Assembly: GCA_963794215.1 (NCBI GenBank)
Contig: CAWCCQ010000004.1
Span: 496,001-560,000, forward strand
From: DATKRB01 sp963794215
GTDB lineage: Bacteria; Actinomycetota; Acidimicrobiia; Acidimicrobiales; RAAP-2
DNA length: 64,000 bases
Direction: 5' to 3'
Positions 54,857 to 63,675 of the stretch are shown piece after piece. The position numbers and the translations under genes were made by a program. Position 1 is the stretch's first letter. Each line of letters begins with the position of its first letter. The notes beneath the pieces were generated by a model that did not search any database, was not told the origin of the DNA, and was given only the letters and a program-made list of their open reading frames with translations.

Positions 54857-55451
54857 CTTGGTAGCGCTGTTCCAACCAGGGGTCGCCCCGGTCGTGGTAC
54901 CCGTTGCGCTCCCAAAAACCCGGCTCGTCGTGGTCGAGGAGCTCCAGACCTGAGATCCATTTTGCGCTCTTCCAAAAGTAGAGGTGGGGGACGAGCAGCC
55001 GGGCCGGACCGCCGTGTTGGGGTGCGAGGGGTTGCCCCTCGAATTCCCAAGCCACCCAGGCCAGACCACCGCTGACGTCGGCCAGCGGGAGATTCGTCGA
55101 GTAGCCGGTGTAGGACGTCGCGAGCACATGGCTCGCCGAGGGAAGCGGTCGTGCAGCGGCGAGCAGCGTGTCCACCGACACGCCCTGAAAGTTGACCCCG
55201 AGTTTGGACCAGGTAGTGACACAGTGGATGTCGCCGGCGTAGGTCGCGCTGGGCAGCGCCCGGAACTCGTCCCAGGTCCAGGTCATCGGCTGCTCTACCA
55301 ACCCGCGGATCGAGAACAACCAGGTGGCGGTGTCGAGCGACGGGGTCGCTTCGGCCGTGAGCACCGGCCAGTCCGACCCCACGTCGTATTGGCCCGGCGG
55401 CAGACGCGGGTCGCGGCTGGCGCGGCTACGAAAGCCCCTCGTGATGTTCAT
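54849..55451 (-). CDS. Sulfite-oxidase-like molybdopterin oxidoreductase
   Basis: 200 residues from ATG 55451 (MNITRGFRSRASRDPRLPPG). The Moco domain shows WTWDEFRALPSATYAGDIHC, with the Mo-binding Cys in DIHCVTTWSKLGVNFQGV, and ATSYTGYSTNLPLADVSGG, HGGPARLLVPHLYFWKSAKW. This is the short cytosolic YedY/SUOX-like type without a dimerisation domain. It forms a two-gene operon with the flavoprotein after it. The substrate may be a sulfoxide or sulfite. Confidence 0.9.
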   Translation of the reverse strand: MNITRGFRSRASRDPRLPPGQYDVGSDWPVLTAEATPSLDTATWLFSIRGLVEQPMTWTWDEFRALPSATYAGDIHCVTTWSKLGVNFQGVSVDTLLAAARPLPSASHVLATSYTGYSTNLPLADVSGGLAWVAWEFEGQPLAPQHGGPARLLVPHLYFWKSAKWISGLELLDHDEPGFWERNGYHDRGDPWLEQRYQGD

Positions 55452-55549
55452 GGGTGGACCCTCCTTCGCTTCGACATCCCCCAGTTTCCTCGGGCAGATT
55501 CCCGGCGCACGCAGTCGTCGGTTCGTCCCGTCCGAGCCACACGTTTCGA

Positions 55550-56878
55550 TCATGCGCCCGACGCGCCCGCTTGGTCGGCCACCACGTCGTCGAAGCTCCC
55601 GACGATCACCCGAGGGCCCGACGTCCAGTTCAGGTACCGCCAGGTCCAATTGACGAGCACCGTCACCCTGTTCCGGAATCCCATGAGGTAAATGAGATGG
55701 AGGCCGAACCAGGCGATCCATCCGATCGTGCCTCGCAAAACGATGCCGCCCCGAAGCTGGGCGACGGCGGCCTTCCGACCGATGGTGGCCATGATGCCCT
55801 TGTCCAGGTAGTGGAATGGCTTCATCGGCTTGCCCGCGACCAGCCTCACGATCTGCGCTGCGGCATGCCGTCCCGACTGGATGGCGACCTGGGCGAGTTG
55901 CGGGCAGGTGAGGTTGGATTTGGGCGCCAGCGGGATCGCCGCCGCATCACCCACCGCGAACACTCGCCGATGTGCACCGACCTCGAGGTTGGAGTCGACC
56001 ACGAGGCGGCCGCCGTGGGCGCTCCGAGCCCCGAGCGCCGACGCCAGAGTCCCGTTGACGGTGACGCCGCCCGCCCAGATCACCGTCCGGGTCGAGATGC
56101 GCGAGCCATCGTTGAGCTCCACCTCGGCGGGGGTGATGCGAGCCACCATCTCACCCAGCTTGAGCTCGACGGTTCGGCTCCGCAGCGTCGTGGCTGCGTA
56201 GGTCTGTGCCGATCGCTTGAACGTACCGAGCAAGTGGTCGAGCCCGTCCACGACGATGATACGAGCCGAGGATCGATGGAAGCGGAAGCCGTCGCGCGCA
56301 ACGGACATGTCGAGCAATTCGGCGATCGCGCCACCGACCTCGACCCCGGTGGGCCCGCCGCCGACGATCACGAAGCTCAGCGTGCCGTCGGCGCCGTGCG
56401 CGTGCGGCTCGGCGTCCGCCTCTTCGAGACGGTGCAGGATGTGGTTCCTGAGCTTGCGGGCGTCGTCGAGGGTGTAGAGGGGATGCGCGTACTGAGCGGC
56501 ACCCGGCACGCCGAAGAAGTTGGCCACCGCACCTGTAGCGACGATGAGCGAGTCAAAGGGCAGGTCATCGGCGCATGCGTCGCTTGTCGCGTCGTGCGGC
56601 TCGTCTGCACCGGCGAAACAGACCCGCTGTTGGCTCCAGTCGATGGCGGTGACCATCCCGAGACGGAAATGCATGTTGGAGTTGCGGCCGATTACCGCTC
56701 GGACCGGGTAGGCCACGTCGCCCGGATCGAGCCCGGCGGTCGCCACCTCGTAGAGAAGGGGTTGGAAGGTGTGGAAGTTCCGTTGGTCGACGAGCGTGAC
56801 CTCCACTGGTTTCCCGATGAGTGCACGGGCTGCGGTCAGTCCACCGAATCCGGCCCCGATGATCACCGTCTTGTGCAC
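55550..56878 (-). CDS. Type II NADH dehydrogenase (NDH-2)
   Basis: 442 residues from GTG 56878. FAD motif KTVIIGAGFGGLTAARALIG, NADH motif VIVGGGPTGVEVGGAIAELL, and the quinone-site text TCPQLAQVAIQSGRHAAAQI. GVFAVGD-like RRVFAVGDAAAIPL is present. C-terminal hydrophobic helices (IGWIAWFGLHLIYLMGFRNR) attach it to the membrane. It transfers electrons from NADH to menaquinone without pumping protons. Confidence 0.95.
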   Translation of the reverse strand: MHKTVIIGAGFGGLTAARALIGKPVEVTLVDQRNFHTFQPLLYEVATAGLDPGDVAYPVRAVIGRNSNMHFRLGMVTAIDWSQQRVCFAGADEPHDATSDACADDLPFDSLIVATGAVANFFGVPGAAQYAHPLYTLDDARKLRNHILHRLEEADAEPHAHGADGTLSFVIVGGGPTGVEVGGAIAELLDMSVARDGFRFHRSSARIIVVDGLDHLLGTFKRSAQTYAATTLRSRTVELKLGEMVARITPAEVELNDGSRISTRTVIWAGGVTVNGTLASALGARSAHGGRLVVDSNLEVGAHRRVFAVGDAAAIPLAPKSNLTCPQLAQVAIQSGRHAAAQIVRLVAGKPMKPFHYLDKGIMATIGRKAAVAQLRGGIVLRGTIGWIAWFGLHLIYLMGFRNRVTVLVNWTWRYLNWTSGPRVIVGSFDDVVADQAGASGA

Positions 56879-56987
56879 TGCTCCAATGCTGCCATGGGGG
56901 AGACCTGCCGTCTCCCTACGACGATCAGGTGTGAGTCGTGCGTGACCTCGGCCCCATGGCGTCGCCTCTCGGGCGGGACCGACGGCC

Positions 56988-58355
56988 TCAAAAGCCCAAG
57001 GGGTGCTCCTCGCGCGGTGCGGCGCTGAGGAAGGCGTGCGCTGCACGCAGAACCTTTGCATCGCTGCCAGGCCAGCCGACCACTTGCATTCCGACCGGCA
57101 GCCCGTCAACGAAGCCAACGGGCACGTTCACGGCCGGAAAGCCCAGCCAATTGAACATGTGCGTGTGGCTCGTGTAGTGCGGCGCAAAGGTGCCGTGGGG
57201 GAATGGCACGGGTCCGTCGCCGGCCCACCGGGCGGCCCACTGCTCGACGGTCGGGGAGAGCAGCTGGGAGGTCGGGCTGACGATCAGGTCGTGCTCGGAG
57301 AACACGGCGCGAAAGCGACGCCAGTTGCGGTCGCGCAGGTCGATGGACGAGATCCACGTCGCTCGGTCGGCTCGGTCGCCTCCGGAGAAGAGGTGCATCG
57401 TGCCCATGATGCCGGGGTAGAAGTCCTCCCACGTCTCGCGCAGTGGTTCGACGGTCGCGCCGAGCGCGGCGAATCCTTTGCTGGCGTCGCGGACGTGGCC
57501 GATGACTCGGGCGCTCTCCTCGAAGGCGTACATGGCCGCGTAGCCGAAGTCGTCGGTCCAGCCCAGCCGCAACCCTTCAATGCCCTGCGCCAGGTCGGCG
57601 CGGTAGTCGGGCGGGGTGCTTTGCAAACAGTCGAAGTCGCGTCCGTCGGGGCCGGCCATGGCGTGGAGGACGATTGCTGCGTCCACGACATTCCGTGCCA
57701 AGGGACCGATGGTGCCCGTTCGGTCACCCCTCCGCTGTACCGCGTAATTGAACGTCGGGATCAACCCCGCCGTCGGGTGCACACCGACGAGCCCGGAGTA
57801 GGCGGCCGGCAGGCGCGTCGAGCCGCCCCCGTCGGAGCCGATCGTGACCGGCAGCAGTCCCGCAGCCGTCGAGGCGGCGCCCCCTGAGCTCGACCATCCC
57901 GGTACACGTGTGGTGTCCCAGGGACTGCGTGCTTCGGCGCTCCAGTTGTACTGGCCCGGCGCCGGCGCCTGGGTTCCCATCATGGTGTTGGTGCCGACGA
58001 TGACAGCTCCGGCGTCGCGCAGGCGGGCGACCCCGAGGTCGTCGAATCGGGCCGTCTTGTCGCCGACCCCGAGAACGAGGACGGGCATTCCTGCCACGGC
58101 GATGTGCTCCTTGACGGCCAGGGGGACGCCGTGGAGGCGGCCGAGCTCCTCCCCTCGTAACACCTGGTCCTGTGCCTGTTTGGCGCGTTCCCGAGCCCCC
58201 GATGCATCAACGTGTCGGAACGCGTGCAGCACCGCATCGTGATTCTCGATGCGTCCCAGGAAGTGCTCGGTTACCTCGACTGGCGAGATCTCCTTGCTCG
58301 CCATCAGGTCTCGCAGCTGCCATGCCGCCATCCACGTCAGCTCGTCGCTCGCCAC
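56988..58355 (-). CDS. Amidase-signature family enzyme
   Basis: 455 residues from GTG 58355 (VASDELTWMAAWQLRDLMAS). The Ser-cisSer-Lys triad is visible: Lys in VPLAVKEHIAVAG, cis-Ser in GWSSSGGAASTAAG, nucleophile in TIGSDGGGSTRLPAAYSG. It should hydrolyse amides to acid and ammonia; relatives act on aryl amides, lactams and nylon-type oligomers. The LysR gene upstream on the same strand may regulate it. Confidence 0.92.
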   Translation of the reverse strand: MASDELTWMAAWQLRDLMASKEISPVEVTEHFLGRIENHDAVLHAFRHVDASGARERAKQAQDQVLRGEELGRLHGVPLAVKEHIAVAGMPVLVLGVGDKTARFDDLGVARLRDAGAVIVGTNTMMGTQAPAPGQYNWSAEARSPWDTTRVPGWSSSGGAASTAAGLLPVTIGSDGGGSTRLPAAYSGLVGVHPTAGLIPTFNYAVQRRGDRTGTIGPLARNVVDAAIVLHAMAGPDGRDFDCLQSTPPDYRADLAQGIEGLRLGWTDDFGYAAMYAFEESARVIGHVRDASKGFAALGATVEPLRETWEDFYPGIMGTMHLFSGGDRADRATWISSIDLRDRNWRRFRAVFSEHDLIVSPTSQLLSPTVEQWAARWAGDGPVPFPHGTFAPHYTSHTHMFNWLGFPAVNVPVGFVDGLPVGMQVVGWPGSDAKVLRAAHAFLSAAPREEHPLGF

Positions 58356-58458
58356 GGCTCCCCCTTCTCCTGTGTCGCCCGATCCTTCCAGACGCTCGCC
58401 AGAGGAGCAACGGGGAGCGGGGTCACCGGGCTCCGCGACGGCGATCAGCGAAAGAGCC

Positions 58459-59502
58459 TCAGGGAAGTGGCGCGGTGCTCGCCAACCCCATAGGCGCCTG
58501 TCGACGGCCTGTGACAGCCACTGCAGGGCCCGGCCGGCCGGCCGTCGTCGAGGGCAGGTCGGGAACCGACCACGGTGTCCGGGCCCGATTCGGTGGCCGA
58601 CGCGAACGGTGCTGTTCGGCATCCAGTGTCCCGGCCAGCGCCAGGACGGACCGCACGACCGGCGAATCGTTGTCGGCCCGCCAGATGAGATACCGATGGA
58701 CCTCTGGGAGCCTGCCGACTAGGGGAATGGCCACCACGTCGTCCCGCGCGTTGCGCCGGAGGAGGTCCACGGTGCAGAAAAAGATGCCATAGCCGGCTGC
58801 GACCAAGTCGACGAGAGCGGCCTCGTCGGCGGCGTTCTCGCGGCGGACCCGGAGGTTCGTGCCGATGAAGTCCCCCTCGCTCAGTCCCTGCATGGACGGG
58901 AGGACCGAGCTCATCGGGAGCACGATGGTCTCGCCGTCCAGCTCGCGTATCGGCACCTCTGGGCGTTCTGCGAGACGATGGTCGAGGGATACCAGCACGT
59001 ATTGAAGGTTGGCCGTGCCGATCACGAGTGACGCAACGCCGTAGAGGTCCGGCGATGGCGCCACGTTGCAGATCCCAAAGGACGCGTCCCCGCGGTGGAC
59101 CGCGTGCGCTACCTCCAAGCTGACGTGAACCTCGACGGAGACCGTGACGTCTGGGTACCGCCGGCGCACGGCGCGGACGAGGGTGGCCATGTCCTCGCCC
59201 GTTCCCGGTGCGTAGGCGGCGTACACCCTGCCTGATTGGCCGGCGGCGCTGGCCGACGCCACGGCGCGAAGGGTGGCGGCCTCGTCGACGACCCGCTCGG
59301 CATGGGCCACGAGGACCGCTCCCTCGGGGGTCAGGGCTACCCGACGCGTCGTTCGGGAGAACAGCCGCACGCCGAGCTCGGACTCCAGATCACGTAGCCG
59401 CTTGCTGAGGGTGGACGTCTCCACTTGCAGCCGCGCGGCGGCCCGACCGAAGTGCAGTTCGTCGGCGATCGTCAGAAAACAGTCGAGTTGCGCGAGATTC
59501 AC
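58459..59502 (-). CDS. LysR-family transcriptional regulator
   Basis: 347 residues from GTG 59502 (VNLAQLDCFLTIADELHFGR). The HTH covers residues 1-60 (AAARLQVETSTLSKRLRDLE), with VRLFSRTTRRVALTPEGAVL after it. A periplasmic-binding-like effector domain spans about 90-295. The 45-residue tail is Arg/Pro-rich and could be spurious. It lies 104 bases after the amidase start on the same strand, and is divergent from the ParB-like gene. Confidence 0.92.
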   Translation of the reverse strand: MNLAQLDCFLTIADELHFGRAAARLQVETSTLSKRLRDLESELGVRLFSRTTRRVALTPEGAVLVAHAERVVDEAATLRAVASASAAGQSGRVYAAYAPGTGEDMATLVRAVRRRYPDVTVSVEVHVSLEVAHAVHRGDASFGICNVAPSPDLYGVASLVIGTANLQYVLVSLDHRLAERPEVPIRELDGETIVLPMSSVLPSMQGLSEGDFIGTNLRVRRENAADEAALVDLVAAGYGIFFCTVDLLRRNARDDVVAIPLVGRLPEVHRYLIWRADNDSPVVRSVLALAGTLDAEQHRSRRPPNRARTPWSVPDLPSTTAGRPGPAVAVTGRRQAPMGLASTAPLP

Positions 59503-59601
59503 GAGGACCCCCCGTTCCCCTCCATTGTTGCCGATCTGGCAATGGATTGTCGACTCGGTCCCCCTTGAACCGGGTCGTTCAGCCCGGTTGAGTAATGGAG
59601 G
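59503..59601. promoter_or_regulatory. Divergent promoter region with two inverted repeats
   Basis: Between LysR and ParB-like genes. CCATTG...CAATGG spans 59522-59545 with partial inner pairing (GCC/GGC), and AACCGGG/CCCGGTT spans 59568-59589 with an 8-base spacer. Either might be an operator for the neighbouring regulators. Confidence 0.4.
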
Positions 59602-60543
59602 ATGGCCAACGTTGCCTTTTTGGGACCTCCCGCACCGCCGCCAGGGCCGGCAGACGCTGCCGGTACCCTGGTCAAGACGGTCGATCTCCGACTTGGGTTC
59701 ACCCCGCGCTCGAACCGTGAGAACCCGCTCCACGTCGATGCCCTGGTAGAAGCCGGAGGAGCGTGGCCGCCCATTCTGGTCCATCGCTCCACGATGACGG
59801 TCATCGACGGCACACACCGCCTGGCCGCTGCAAAGCGCCTCGGGCTTGCTGCCGTACCGGTCAGGTTCTTCGAGGGCACCGACGAGGACGCCCGGATCGA
59901 GGCCATCCGGGCGAATACGAGCCACGGGCTCCCCCTCACCCTTGACGAACGGCGACAGGCTGCCCGGTCCATTCTCGACGACCACCCCGACTGGTCCGAC
60001 CGCCGCATCGCCGACGTCTGCGGCCTCTCGCCCAAGACCGTCGGCGCGCTCCGCTCCCGTCACGTGTCCTTCCACGCGGCGCCGTCCGGGGGTGCCGAGA
60101 TGCGCATCGGCAAGGACGGGCGTCATCAGAGTGTTCGCCGCGGACGCACCCGCGAACGGGTTGAGGCGGCTCTGGCGCTCCATCCGGACGCGTCACTGCG
60201 GACGATCGCCGCCATGGTGAGCGTCTCACCTGAGACCGTCCGCACCGTTCGACGACGTCCTTCTGGGGTATGCCCGCCTGACGCCGCTCCAGCCCGGTTG
60301 GCCGAGATCTCCGAGCCCAAGGGGGTCCCCGCACGACGGTGGTCGGATGAGGCTGCCTACGTCTCAACTCCCGAACGGCAGCGGTTCGCCAGGTGGTTCG
60401 AGCAGACGGACGTCGCAGAGGACGTTCTCGGCTATGCCGAGGCGGTGCCGGTCAGTCGCCTGTACGAAGTGCTCGACGAAGCCGTACGGCGGGCGAGTGC
60501 CTGGGAGTCGTTCGCTCAACGGCTGCGCGAGCGGGTTCGCTGA
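59602..60543 (+). CDS. ParB-N-domain DNA-binding protein (StrR/NovG-like regulator)
   Basis: 313 residues. ParB-like N-domain: VDLRLGFTPRSNRENPLHVD, ILVHRSTMTVIDGTHRLAAA (G-x-H-R-x-x-A in place of GERRxxA), VPVRFFEGTDEDARIEAIRA. Two helix-turn-helix regions follow (WSDRRIADVCGLSPKTVGAL near residue 133; ASLRTIAAMVSVSPETVRTV near 200). This layout is that of pathway regulators such as StrR of streptomycin clusters. No ParA lies nearby, so chromosome partition is unlikely. Confidence 0.85.
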   Translation: MANVAFLGPPAPPPGPADAAGTLVKTVDLRLGFTPRSNRENPLHVDALVEAGGAWPPILVHRSTMTVIDGTHRLAAAKRLGLAAVPVRFFEGTDEDARIEAIRANTSHGLPLTLDERRQAARSILDDHPDWSDRRIADVCGLSPKTVGALRSRHVSFHAAPSGGAEMRIGKDGRHQSVRRGRTRERVEAALALHPDASLRTIAAMVSVSPETVRTVRRRPSGVCPPDAAPARLAEISEPKGVPARRWSDEAAYVSTPERQRFARWFEQTDVAEDVLGYAEAVPVSRLYEVLDEAVRRASAWESFAQRLRERVR

Positions 60544-60798
60544 CGCTGGAGCGCTGCACGGCCAAAATCCTCACTGGACAACGGCGCGAGTTCCCCTTGC
60601 CAGCAGAATGTCACGCCGCGAGCATGCAGCCTGGTCCAAAAGAGGATCCGCGGCGCCGTCAGGCTGGAGTCCCAGCTCTCACGAGGATCGGGACCCGCAA
60701 AGCGGGCTATTGTGCCGATGCGCACAGCAACTGAGAACCGAGTCGGTACGTACCTGAGGGGGCAATGGCGTCACCTCTGGAGGGAAGGGGGATTGCTC

Positions 60799-62007
60799 AT
60801 GAGCGGTGTGCTCGACGGAGTGAAGGTCGTCGAGGTGTCAATGTGGGCCTACGTGCCGTCGGCTGGCGCTGTCCTGGCTGAGTGGGGCGCTGACGTGATC
60901 AAGATCGAAGGCCCCGAGGGCGACCCGATCAGGTCCCTCGTCGTGGGCGGTGTGCAGGCCGATGGACCCACTTACACCTGGGAGGTCTGGAACCGCAACA
61001 AGCGCGGCATTGCCCTCGACCTCAACAACCCTGAGGCGCAGCAGATCGTCCATGACCTCGTCGCCCAGGCCGACGTGTTCTTGACGAGCATTCTGCCGGG
61101 GACCCGCCAGAAGCTCGGCATCGATCTCGAGACGATCCGGGCCAAGAACCCCGGCATCATCTACGCGGCCGGCACTGGCTCGGGTCCCCAAGGACCCGAG
61201 GCTGGGAAGGGTGGCTACGACTCCATCTCGTTCTGGTCCAGAGGTGGCGTGTCGGCGGGGGTGACCCGAGAAGGCGACGACCCGGTGGGTATGCCGTCGG
61301 GTGCCTTTGGCGACTCCCTCTCGGGCATGGCCCTTGCCGGTGGCATCGCTGCCGCTCTTGTACGCAAGGCGCGCACGGGTGAGGGCTCCGTGGTGGAGGG
61401 CGCCTTGCTCGCCACAGCGATGTGGTGCATGCAGATGGCCATCGTCGGCGCCGCGCAGGCGGGCATTGCCGAAATGCCGAAGGCCTCCTCGCGGCGCAAC
61501 GCCTTCAACCCGCTGGTGAACAATTACCGGACCGCGGACAACCGGTGGATCGCACTCTGCATGCTGCAGCCAGACGCCTACTGGGAAGGGCTTTGCCGGG
61601 CCATCGGGCGCGACGATCTGCTCGAGGACCCCCGCTTTGCCGACGCCGCGACGCGGGCGCAGAACGCCGGAGACTGTGTCGACGAGCTCGACAAGACGTT
61701 CTTGGCGCAGCCGCTCGACTATTGGAAGCCCCTCCTACTCACCCAGCGCGGGCAGTGGGACGTGATTCAGCGGGCAGGCGATCTCTCCAGTGATCCCCAG
61801 GCGGTCGCCAACGGCTTCGTCCAGACCGTCAACTATGAGGGTGGCCACACCCTGCCCCTGGTCTCGACACCGATCCTGTTCGACCGTACAGCGAACACGC
61901 TGAATCCCGCGCCTGCGTTCTCGGGGGACGCAGACGAGATCCTTGCCGGGCTCGGGTGGGACGAAGAACGGATTCTGCAGGCCAAAATCAGTGGTGCCGT
62001 GGTCTGA
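60799..62007 (+). CDS. Class III CoA-transferase (CaiB/BaiF family)
   Basis: 402 residues; ATG 60799 has an AGGGAAGGGG site. N-terminal LDGVKVVEVSMWAYVPSAGA and LAEWGADVIKIEGPEGDPIR are typical; GAFGDSLSGMALAGGIAAAL carries the likely catalytic Asp. VNNYRTADNRWIALCMLQPD is the substrate domain. It moves CoA between carboxylates through an aspartyl-CoA intermediate. The stop lies inside the start of the DUF35 gene, so the two are coupled. Confidence 0.94.
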   Translation: MSGVLDGVKVVEVSMWAYVPSAGAVLAEWGADVIKIEGPEGDPIRSLVVGGVQADGPTYTWEVWNRNKRGIALDLNNPEAQQIVHDLVAQADVFLTSILPGTRQKLGIDLETIRAKNPGIIYAAGTGSGPQGPEAGKGGYDSISFWSRGGVSAGVTREGDDPVGMPSGAFGDSLSGMALAGGIAAALVRKARTGEGSVVEGALLATAMWCMQMAIVGAAQAGIAEMPKASSRRNAFNPLVNNYRTADNRWIALCMLQPDAYWEGLCRAIGRDDLLEDPRFADAATRAQNAGDCVDELDKTFLAQPLDYWKPLLLTQRGQWDVIQRAGDLSSDPQAVANGFVQTVNYEGGHTLPLVSTPILFDRTANTLNPAPAFSGDADEILAGLGWDEERILQAKISGAVV

Positions 62008-62419
62008 GACGTCGTTTGTGCCAAAGCCCATTCCCGTCGGGGACGACGCGACCGCCTTCTACTGGGAGGCGGCAAGGGCTGGACGTCTGACGATGCAACG
62101 GTGTGCCAACTGTCGACACTGGCAGTTTCCTCCGAGCATTTCTTGCCCCGCGATGCCAGAGTGAGGATCTGGTTGCCACCGACGTGAGCGGACGGGGCAT
62201 CGTGTACTCGTTCACGAGCGCCAGGCAGGCCTTCGACCCGGCGTTTGGCGAGGGCATCCCCTACGTGGTTGCGCTCGTCGAACTCGACGAGGACCCCGGA
62301 CTGCGCGTTTTGTCGAATGTGGTCGGCATAGCTCCAGAAGAAGTCTCGGTGGGCCTGCCGGTCGCCGTCGCCTTCGAGCAACGCGACGATGCAGCGCTCC
62401 CGGTGTTCACGCCATGCTG
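61991..62419 (+). CDS. DUF35 zinc-ribbon/OB-fold acyl-CoA-associated protein, frameshifted
   Basis: GTG 61991 begins VVPWSETSFVPKPIPVGDDA, then FYWEAARAGRLTMQRCANCR. The given frame ends at 62164 with CPAMPE. Removing one C from CCCC at 62144 restores PRCQSEDLVATDVSGRGIVY, FTSARQAFDPAFGEGIPYVV and an OB-fold to 62419. The restored Zn-ribbon has two C-x2-C pairs. DUF35 proteins pair with thiolase-like enzymes, for example ChsH2 with Ltp2 in steroid side-chain degradation. That fits the next gene. Confidence 0.85.
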
Positions 62420-63569
62420 ACCCGCGACGTGGCCGTCGTCGGCGTGGGGTACTCGCCCCCGGTTCGCCACGGTGCGCCGAGCATCGATGCTATGACGAGG
62501 ACGGCATCGCTCGCTGCGCTGTCCGATGCCGGGCTCGTGCCGGCCGATGTCGATGCGGTAGTCGAATACTCGTTTTTGGGACGGATTCCCCGATGGCGAC
62601 GCGTACGCAACGACTGCTCGGTATCCCAGACCTGGCCATGTTCAACGACATCATGGGATCTGGGCCGTCAGGGCTGGCCAGCGCCATGGACGCCACGATG
62701 GCGATCGCCTCGGGCTGTGCCGAGACCCCCCCTCGTGTACAGGACCATTACCCGAGACGCTAGCCACACCGGGGCGTAGCGCGAAGGTCCGCCCGAGGCC
62801 CATGGACCGTTGGCGTTCATGTCCCCTTACGGTTATGGCGGCGGGATCATGATGGCCATCGCCATGAAGATGCGTCGACGAATGGCCGAGTTGAACACCA
62901 CGCAGGACGACTTCGGGCGGATCGCCCTGAACGCTCGCCGCTGGGCCGCCGACAACGACCGGGCCGTCCTGCGCGCCGAGATCACAATGGACGACTACGT
63001 CGTCTCGGCCGATCACGGAGCCACTCCTGCTTTTGGATTGCGACTATCCGGTCATCGGAGCGGCGGCTGCGGTGCTGACGACCCGCGAGCGCGCCGCCGA
63101 TCTGCCCACGCAACCTGTTTTCGTCGACTCGATGGCCTACGGGACCGGGGTGGACCCAGATTGGGTCTTCGCCCAGGGTTTCATGTTCGGCGGTACCTTG
63201 CCGGCCGCTCGCCGCATGTGGTCGCGGACGTCCCTGACACCCGACGACGTCGATGTGCTCGAGCTCTACGACGGCTTCACCCACATCACGATGTCGTGGA
63301 TCGAAGCCCTCGGGTTCTGCGGAATCGGTGAATTCGGAGACTGGGTCGACGGCGGGAAGACGATCGGCCCCGGTGGCCGGTTCCCGCTGAACACCCACGG
63401 TGGTCAGCTCACCGAGGGCCGGCTCCACGGTTTGGCCTTCCTCACCGAAGCGGTCCTGCAGCTCCGGGGTGAATGCGGACCCCGCCAGGTGCCCGATGCC
63501 CAGGTGGCGGTGGTTGCCAACGCGCACGGGCCGCAGGCCGGGTGCCTGTTGTTACGTACTGAGGGCTGA
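62414..63569 (+). pseudogene. Thiolase-like (Ltp2/SCP2-thiolase family) gene, several frameshifts
   Basis: ATG 62414 (MLTRDVAVVGVGYSPPVRHG) overlaps the DUF35 end. Pieces in several frames then read QRLLGIPDLAMFNDIMGSGP, SGLASAMDATMAIASGCAET, PYGYGGGIMMAIAMKMRRRM, and a long C-terminus from about 63033: VLELYDGFTHITMSWIEALG, NTHGGQLTEGRLHGLAFLTE. The usual active-site Cys of thiolase is absent at MGSGPSG, and YDGFT matches aldolase-type thiolase-like proteins (Ltp2). Partnered with DUF35 it might cleave a beta-hydroxy acyl-CoA. At least three shifts are needed, so it may be dead or badly assembled. Confidence 0.75.
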
Positions 63570-63675
63570 GCCCCTCGGGCGGGACGGAAACTGACCCACC
63601 GAGCGCACGCTCGGCGGGCACTGCGAGTCGATGGCTCCGAGGACCCGGTCCCCGGGCTGCCCCGAGTCCTCGGTC

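Noticed and set aside
55454..57028. A 524-codon plus-strand ORF
   Set aside because: It is the shadow of NDH-2 on the opposite strand, whose FAD and NADH motifs are clear.
59602..60543. Chromosome partition ParB with a nearby origin
   Set aside because: There is no parA, no parS-like 16-mer and no dnaA or gyrase gene. The two HTH regions fit a pathway regulator better.
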